The notes beneath the pieces were generated by a model. The model was not told the origin of the DNA. It saw only the letters and a list, made by a program, of their open reading frames with translations, and did no database searches. Shown here piece after piece: positions 59,101 to 64,000 of a stretch of 64,000 nt of DNA (its first letter is position 1; each line of letters begins with the position of its first letter). Both the position numbers and the translations under genes were made by a program. The DNA lies in assembly GCA_023412665.1 (NCBI GenBank), contig JAEZCA010000059.1:1-64000 (forward strand), in the 5' to 3' direction. This DNA is from Bacillota bacterium. Its GTDB lineage: Bacteria; Bacillota; Clostridia; Acetivibrionales; DTU013.

Positions 59101-59508
59101 TCATTCCCGTTGCTTTTTGAAATGGCATGCAAGTTTTTCGGCAATAGGGATGTCAGCGGGAAGCAGGCTATACTGCCTGAGCTCATCAGCAGAAGCCCAT
59201 GCTATTTGGTCGTGTACGGTCAGGCAGATCTCTCCCCGGATAATTTTGGCGAAATATGCAAGCAGCCGAATGGTGCCCTTTGGGTAACTGTAAATGCTGT
59301 CGCAAAAGAAGCCTCCAATTTCGGCAGCTATCCCGAATTCTTCAAAAAGCTCCCTTTTCAGGCATTCCTCAGCAGTTTCCCTCTCTTCCAGCTTGCCTCC
59401 CGGAAACTCCCATCCCCCTGCCATATTCTCGCCGGGCGCTCTTCTGGCAATAAGGATTTTTTCATTTTTACAGATAATGGCTGCAGTGACTTCTTTAATC
59501 TTCTCCAT
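59101..59508 (-). CDS. Nudix hydrolase (MutT-like)
   Basis: 135 residues. Nudix box at 37-59 fits GX5EX7REUXEEXGU (GGKLEERE..RELFEEFGI). The start VTAAIICKNEKILIARRAPG and GGWEFPGG resemble 8-oxo-dGTP diphosphatase MutT and the CtfA/NudG type. It hydrolyses oxidised or modified nucleotides. The start is only three bases after the stop of the Na/Pi transporter gene, so they are co-transcribed. Confidence 0.9.
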   Translation of the reverse strand: MEKIKEVTAAIICKNEKILIARRAPGENMAGGWEFPGGKLEERETAEECLKRELFEEFGIAAEIGGFFCDSIYSYPKGTIRLLAYFAKIIRGEICLTVHDQIAWASADELRQYSLLPADIPIAEKLACHFKKQRE

Positions 59509-59511
59509 AGC

Positions 59512-61128
59512 TCACTCATGTTCCAGCGACTGCGCTATATTGATAGCATGATCCGATACCCTCTCCAGCGTCGTGATCATATTAGTAAAAATTACCCCCG
59601 CCTGAGGATCACATGCTTTATCATTGAGCCTGCTGATATGATTGTTGATATATACCTTTTTCATATTGTCAACTTCCTGTTCAAGGATTTCCACACCCTT
59701 GATTTTCTTGATATCCCGCTTTTTAAATACATCAAGACTGGCATTCAAGGTCTCCATGGTCTTGTCGGCCATAGCCGTCAATTCCTCTTTCCCCTCAGAC
59801 GACATGGCTACCTTGTTATCTGCAATAGTCATTGCAAATTCAGCCACGTTCTCAGCATGGTCACCAATTCGTTCAAGGTCTATTATGACATGGTGCAGGC
59901 TTCCCAGCACCTTCAGATCGTCATCCGACAACTCAAGGCCCCTGAACTCGATCAGATAATTGGCAATGCTGTCAGTAAGATAATCGATGGTTGTTTCGAC
60001 CTCCAATACCTTTTTAGCTTTTTGTTCATCGATTTCAAAAAATGCTTCCAGCGACCTCTTCATGTTCTCTGCGGCAATTGCCCCCATTCGGTTCAGCTCT
60101 TTCAATGTCTGACTTAGAACTATGGCCGGGGTCTGGGCGATTCTTTCATCCAGGTATACGAGCCTTTTTTCAATATCGCCCTCTGTCCTCTTTTCAGGTA
60201 TTATCTTTTCTATAAGTTTTACCATGAGCTTTGCAAACGGAAACAGTATTATGGTGACTGATATATTGAACAACGTATGGAAGTTTGCTATTTGCCTGGA
60301 AGCATTGTCTGGAGATATGGACTGTACAATATCCACTATACCGGGAAATAATATGATCAATATCAGAAATACTATTGTTCCGATGATATTAAACATCAAA
60401 TGAATCCCTGCGGTTCGTTTGGAATTGGCGTTTGTGCCAATGGCTGAAAGTATTGCCGTAATACACGTTCCTATATTCTGCCCTAATATGACAAACACAG
60501 CGGAATCCAGTCCAATAAGACCTGATACTGCGAGTGCTTGCAATATACTGACTGATGCGGAAGAACTCTGGATGACAGCGGTAAAGACCGCACCTATAAG
60601 TACACCAACAATTGGATTCCTGAAATTGACCAGAAAATTCCTGAAGGCTTCGATCTCCTGCAAAGGCTTCATAGCGTCTGACATCAGTGTCAAACCGACA
60701 AAAAGTATTCCAAATCCCAGCACTATTCCACCAATTTTTGATATCTTTCTCTTTTTTACAAAAACAGTCATCAGCATTCCCGCAAAAAGTATCAACGGAG
60801 CTATGTCCGAGAGCTTGAATGCAACAAGCTGAGCTGTAATTGTCGTACCTATATTGGCACCCATTATGACACCTGTTGCCTGAAGCAGAGTCATCAATCC
60901 CGCATTAACAAAACCTACTATCATGACGGTAGTTGCTGATGAGCTCTGAATGATCGCTGTAACACCTGCTCCCACGCCTACAGCAGCAAAACGGTTAGTT
61001 GTCAGATCCTCCAGTACCCGCCGCATCCTATCGCCTGCAACGTTTTCAAGCCCATCCGACATCATTTTCATTCCATATAGAAACATTCCCAAGCCGCCAA
61101 GCAGCAGAAAAACCATAAATATGGACAT
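59512..61128 (-). CDS. Na+/phosphate cotransporter (NptA) with PhoU-like tail
   Basis: 538 residues. The first ~310 form the Na/Pi-cotransporter domain with two inverted repeats, each containing the QSSSAT/QSSSAS motif (IIQSSSATTVMIVGF, VIQSSSASVSILQAL). The last ~200 are helical PhoU-like repeats (LHHVIIDLERIGDHAENVAEF and MITTLERVSDHAINIAQSLE). It probably imports phosphate with Na+ and is gated by its PhoU-like domain. A Na+ link to the V-ATPase is possible but unproven. Confidence 0.93.
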   Translation of the reverse strand: MSIFMVFLLLGGLGMFLYGMKMMSDGLENVAGDRMRRVLEDLTTNRFAAVGVGAGVTAIIQSSSATTVMIVGFVNAGLMTLLQATGVIMGANIGTTITAQLVAFKLSDIAPLILFAGMLMTVFVKKRKISKIGGIVLGFGILFVGLTLMSDAMKPLQEIEAFRNFLVNFRNPIVGVLIGAVFTAVIQSSSASVSILQALAVSGLIGLDSAVFVILGQNIGTCITAILSAIGTNANSKRTAGIHLMFNIIGTIVFLILIILFPGIVDIVQSISPDNASRQIANFHTLFNISVTIILFPFAKLMVKLIEKIIPEKRTEGDIEKRLVYLDERIAQTPAIVLSQTLKELNRMGAIAAENMKRSLEAFFEIDEQKAKKVLEVETTIDYLTDSIANYLIEFRGLELSDDDLKVLGSLHHVIIDLERIGDHAENVAEFAMTIADNKVAMSSEGKEELTAMADKTMETLNASLDVFKKRDIKKIKGVEILEQEVDNMKKVYINNHISRLNDKACDPQAGVIFTNMITTLERVSDHAINIAQSLEHE

Positions 61129-61276
61129 AACTCCCCCCTGATTGAAGTTTACTTACTTGAAATTATAGATTTTCAAAAGATATTATGGCATAAAAGTACA
61201 CTTAAATATTATAAATGATTATCAATTTGTTGTCACTTCGATTTATGTTAATTCCATGTAAATTATAATGCATCGT

Positions 61277-61382
61277 TCAATTTCAAATGGGGGCAAGCCC
61301 CCATACCCCCTCGCTACGGGCGAAATGAATTCGCCCTGCGCTACACTCCGTGCGCCACGCCTAAACGTGGCGTTTGAACAAT
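61277..61382. repeat. RB-family dispersed repeat, copy 2 (complete)
   Basis: Bounded by GTTCAA at the left (61275-61280) and TTGAAC at the right (61374-61379), i.e. short terminal inverted repeats. Inside are three consecutive hairpins: GGGGGC/GCCCCC, GGGCGAA/TTCGCCC and CGCCACG/CGTGGCG. Nearly identical to window positions 1-104. Confidence 0.85.
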
Positions 61383-61502
61383 GCCATCCCCCCTGTCTTC
61401 TTAAGTCTATAGGTTTTTAAACAACGCTGACCCGGTTTCAGAGAAAAACTTCTTATAATGATGTGATATCCGGTCTGGATTTTTTGAAATTAAATCAGTA
61501 CA

Positions 61503-61531
61503 TTGACGAAGAGACTCGTATACTTTAATAT
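61503..61531 (+). promoter_or_regulatory. SigA-type promoter of the AI-2E family gene
   Basis: TTGACG (61503-61508) and TAATAT (61526-61531), spacer 17 bases. Confidence 0.55.
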
Positions 61532-61552
61532 ATAATTGATTGGAGTATCAGG

Positions 61553-62671
61553 ATGAACATAAAATTGAGGGGCAATATCAAAAGAATAGCAATTTTCGCT
61601 ATAGTCGTGGTTTCCGTCATAGTCGGGGTATTTCTAGTATTCAGGCTGGCATTCTTTCTTTTGCCGTTCCTGATAGCATTCGGGCTCTCTTCGCTGATGG
61701 AGCCGCTCATCAAGGTATTGAACAAAAAGCTTCGAATCAGCCGCCGTATCTCTGCGCCAATAATACTGCTGCTTTTGCTTGCAGTCATGATTACCCTGGT
61801 TGTTTTCGGCGTACTTCGTCTTATTGATGAGGTGCGGGCGCTTATAGTGTCGGCGCCGGCATTTTTCACCCATCTGTATGCCCAGATAAATGAACTGATG
61901 ATTGAAGGTTCAAAATACATTGAATGGCTCCCGACGGAAATCACCGACAACCTTGGAAGCGTCTTGTCCAACCTGTCCAATACAATTACTAGCTTTGGAA
62001 AGACAGTTGTAAAAGGAGCCTTTGTAACAGCCATATCGCTGCCGGAAGCAATAATATTCACTATTATAACAATTCTTGCGACATTCTTTATGGCGAAGGA
62101 TCGGGAAAAGATTTCTTCCGTGTTTATGCAGCAATTACCGGAGAGCTGGATAACGCGAATATTGAATATAAAAAAGGACCTTTTCAACGCTATCTTTGGT
62201 TATATAAGAGCAGCTCTCATCATTATGGTCATAACCTTTACGGAGTTATTGATCGGACTTAGCATAATCGGTGTTGAATATGCGCTGCTGCTCGCCTTCC
62301 TCATAGCGATCATTGATGCGCTGCCTGTACTGGGTGCCGGAGGCGTACTGATTCCATGGTCTTTGTACTCCTTCATCACCGGCGATATCCGGATGGGTGT
62401 TTCAGTCATAGTGCTTTATGTAGTTGTCTTGGTAATCCGGCAGATGGTTGAGCCAAAGGTGGTTGGACAGCAGATAGGCGTATATCCTCTGATTACTCTT
62501 TTTGCAATGTATATAGGCCTTAAGCTGATAGGATTTGCCGGGCTTATTCTCGGACCGATCACCTTCCTGCTTATCCGCAACATACTTACAACCATCTACA
62601 AAGGGAAATCCATTAAAGAGATCATCGGCTTAGACAGGAATGATAATCCCAAAGACAATCCAGTTGAATAA
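61553..62671 (+). CDS. AI-2E family (YtvI/TqsA-type) permease
   Basis: 372 residues with about eight transmembrane helices (two at 12-50, one at 65-90, the rest from 150). Conserved segments include LPFLIAFGLSSLMEPLI, ATFFMAKDREKISSVF, LFNAIFGYIRAALIIMVITF, IALIDALPVLGAGG-like IIDALPVLGAGGVLIPW and QMVEPKVVGQQIGVYPLITLFAMYIGLK. Members of this family export autoinducer-2 or act in Na+/H+ exchange, and YtvI is made in sporulation. Function within the family cannot be told by eye. Confidence 0.92.
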   Translation: MNIKLRGNIKRIAIFAIVVVSVIVGVFLVFRLAFFLLPFLIAFGLSSLMEPLIKVLNKKLRISRRISAPIILLLLLAVMITLVVFGVLRLIDEVRALIVSAPAFFTHLYAQINELMIEGSKYIEWLPTEITDNLGSVLSNLSNTITSFGKTVVKGAFVTAISLPEAIIFTIITILATFFMAKDREKISSVFMQQLPESWITRILNIKKDLFNAIFGYIRAALIIMVITFTELLIGLSIIGVEYALLLAFLIAIIDALPVLGAGGVLIPWSLYSFITGDIRMGVSVIVLYVVVLVIRQMVEPKVVGQQIGVYPLITLFAMYIGLKLIGFAGLILGPITFLLIRNILTTIYKGKSIKEIIGLDRNDNPKDNPVE

Positions 62672-62757
62672 TGGTTGTTGAGTCGCTGCAGAGGACAAGA
62701 GCAGAAGCAGGGAGGCAGTCTACACATACATGGAGAGCAATGGCATGTACAACCCAG

Positions 62758-62819
62758 AGCGAATTCATTTCGCCCGTAGCGAGGGGGTATGGGGGCTTGC
62801 CCCCATTGTAAATTGAACT
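62758..62819. repeat. RB-family dispersed repeat, copy 3 (partial, inverted)
   Basis: The inverse of the first 60 bases of RB, with the GGGCGAA/TTCGCCC and GGGGGC/GCCCCC hairpins and the terminal GTTCAATTTACAATGGGG sequence (read on the minus strand). The third hairpin is missing. It lies 87 bases after the AI-2E family gene, so that gene is bracketed by oppositely oriented copies. Confidence 0.8.
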
Positions 62820-62881
62820 GAGTGATGAATTTATCAGCACACAAAAAACGAAATAACATTAGCATTAATCCAAAAAATACA

Positions 62882-62909
62882 ACAACCCCTTCTTTACGGA
62901 AGGGGTTGC
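62882..62909 (-). terminator. Intrinsic terminator after hppA
   Basis: Stem AACCCCTTC with GAAGGGGTT around a short loop, followed by a U-rich tract in the minus-strand RNA, about 35 bases after the hppA stop. Confidence 0.85.
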
Positions 62910-62942
62910 TTCTATATACTATGTTAAGAACCACCGTTATGT

Positions 62943-64000
62943 TTATCCCAGAAGACTGAATGTAGCGAATAAGCCTGCTGTGATAGACGCAATCAATGAT
63001 ACAACTGTGATCTGGGTATTTATTGACGGGCCTGCAGTATCCTTAAAGGGATCGCCGACAGTATCACCGACAACTGCTGACTTATGAGCTTCAGAACCCT
63101 TGCCGCCCTCATGTCCGGACTCGACATACTTCTTGGCATTGTCCCATGTACCGCCCGCATTGCCCATCAGGAGAGCCAGCAGAAGTCCGCTCATGATATT
63201 GCCTACAAGGAAGCCGCCTATTGCAGCTACGCCACCCACAAAGCCAACTACGAGAGTTGCCAGTATTGCAACCAGGCCGGCAGGTACCAGTTCGCGCAGA
63301 GCACCCTTGGTAGCTATATCTATACATTTTTCATATTCAGGTATAACGCCTTTTTTGCCTTCCTTAAGTCCGGGTATTTCATTGAACTGGCGGTGTATTT
63401 CAGTAACCATACGCTGTGCATTTCTGTCAACACCCATAATGAGCATTGCGGAGAAAACTGCCGGTATAGCCACACCGACTATCATACCGAAGAATACGAC
63501 GGGATTCATTACATCAAAGCCCTTTAACAACTCCAGGCCTTTTTCGCCAAGGGCATCATTGACTTCTGACATATATGCACCAAGAAGAGCTATGACTGTA
63601 AGGCCTGCTGCACCGACTGCAAAGCCCTTTGTTATAGCTTTTACAGTGTTTCCGGCGCTATCTAGCTCGTCAGTGATTTCCAATGCTTTTTCACCGAGAT
63701 TGCCCATTTCAACAAGTCCTCTTGCATTGTCAACGATCGGGCCATAAGCATCGTTGGAAATGATCATTCCCACAATCGAAAGCATTCCGATGGCTGCCAT
63801 TGCTATACCGAACAATGCATCTGTAATACCAGGTCCGATAGTGTCGCAAATCATGTAGGATGCCAGTGCTGATACACCAATACCGAGCAGTGCCGGGAAT
63901 GCGCTTATCAAACCATAGCTGAAACCGGAGAGTATCGTAAATGCCGGTCCTGATTTAGAGGCTCTAGCAACCATCTGAACAGGTTTTTTAGCGTCATTTG
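62943..64000 (-). CDS. hppA: Membrane-bound pyrophosphatase, C-terminal half (cut by window edge)
   Basis: About 352 residues in frame to the window edge (begins ..NDAKKPVQMVARASKSGPA), roughly half of the ~650-700-residue enzyme. At least eight transmembrane helices, the catalytic DAYGPIVDNARGL motif, and the C-terminal core GGTWDNAKKYVESG, HKSAVVGDTVGDPFKDTAGPSIN. The K+-dependence position reads GNTVKAITKG, with Lys where K+-dependent enzymes have Ala, and Thr three residues on, which marks the K+-independent H+-pumping class. It couples pyrophosphate hydrolysis to H+ export. The start codon and promoter lie beyond position 64000. Confidence 0.95.
   Translation of the reverse strand, partial: NDAKKPVQMVARASKSGPAFTILSGFSYGLISAFPALLGIGVSALASYMICDTIGPGITDALFGIAMAAIGMLSIVGMIISNDAYGPIVDNARGLVEMGNLGEKALEITDELDSAGNTVKAITKGFAVGAAGLTVIALLGAYMSEVNDALGEKGLELLKGFDVMNPVVFFGMIVGVAIPAVFSAMLIMGVDRNAQRMVTEIHRQFNEIPGLKEGKKGVIPEYEKCIDIATKGALRELVPAGLVAILATLVVGFVGGVAAIGGFLVGNIMSGLLLALLMGNAGGTWDNAKKYVESGHEGGKGSEAHKSAVVGDTVGDPFKDTAGPSINTQITVVSLIASITAGLFATFSLLG

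Larger units (their letters stand above)
61129..61552. other. Intergenic region with RB repeat and promoter
   Basis: A 424-base gap between the divergently transcribed Na/Pi transporter and AI-2E family genes. It holds the RB repeat (61277-61382), the AI-2E promoter (61503-61531) and otherwise A/T-rich sequence without a frame worth reporting. Confidence 0.6.

Overview
The window looks like a chromosome segment of a low-to-mid GC, Gram-positive, anaerobic and probably spore-forming member of the Clostridia. The grounds are strong AGGAGG-type ribosome sites with frequent TTG/GTG starts, two T-box leaders, a YhcN-type sporulation lipoprotein, a nine-gene V-type ATPase operon, a membrane pyrophosphatase, PadR and ECF-sigma regulators, and a carboxyspermidine route to polyamines. 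I do not assign a species. No rRNA, tRNA, CRISPR array, prophage or transposase gene was seen. Coordinates use the start codon I consider best supported by its Shine-Dalgarno spacing, so several genes are shorter than the longest open frame.

Layout, 1-26 kb: a dispersed repeat (1-223); an ECF sigma/anti-sigma/exported-protein operon (236-2318, -); PadR with a HAAS-type membrane protein (2553-3948, +); a Met/Gln repeat protein (4034-4681, +); an HD-GYP protein, a transglycosylase-like protein, SfsA and a DEAD-box helicase (4780-9352, -); an HExxH protein; carboxyspermidine decarboxylase and dehydrogenase with a LysR gene (10183-13681, -); a CofE-like protein (+); a UvrA2 - tandem MerR - histidine kinase block (15135-20640, -); a 24-codon small gene; a vWA/macro-domain pair (20932-22802, -); a GNAT; and an ABC-2 exporter (23858-26594, -) behind a structured, terminator-containing leader.

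Layout, 26-47 kb: the V-type ATPase operon (26814-35440, -); MntP; the YhcN lipoprotein; arginine decarboxylase; a metal-handling block of CopZ-like chaperone, CDF exporter, zinc-ribbon membrane protein and Ca2+-type P-ATPase (39520-44055, -); then a fusion of a sugar-isomerase-like TIM barrel to an acyl-CoA synthetase (44274-46805, -) under a T-box whose specifier reads as Leu.

Layout, 47-64 kb: a B12-type radical SAM/permuted-papain pair (+); a CNNM/CorC protein; a Trp-T-box-controlled trp operon in the unusual order B-A-D-C-F without trpE/G (51439-56279, -); thioredoxin reductase; Zwf; a Nudix hydrolase; a Na/Pi cotransporter; an AI-2E family permease between two copies of the dispersed repeat; and the C-terminal half of HppA running off the right edge.

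Themes: ion energetics (V-ATPase, H+-PPase, NptA, P-ATPase, CDF, MntP, CNNM), polyamine synthesis (SpeA plus the carboxyspermidine pair), tRNA-sensing amino-acid control, and several uncharacterised modules. The strongest leads are the Leu-T-box fusion enzyme, the pseudoknot-like leader of the ABC exporter, the vWA/macro pair, the 24-codon gene and the modular dispersed repeats.
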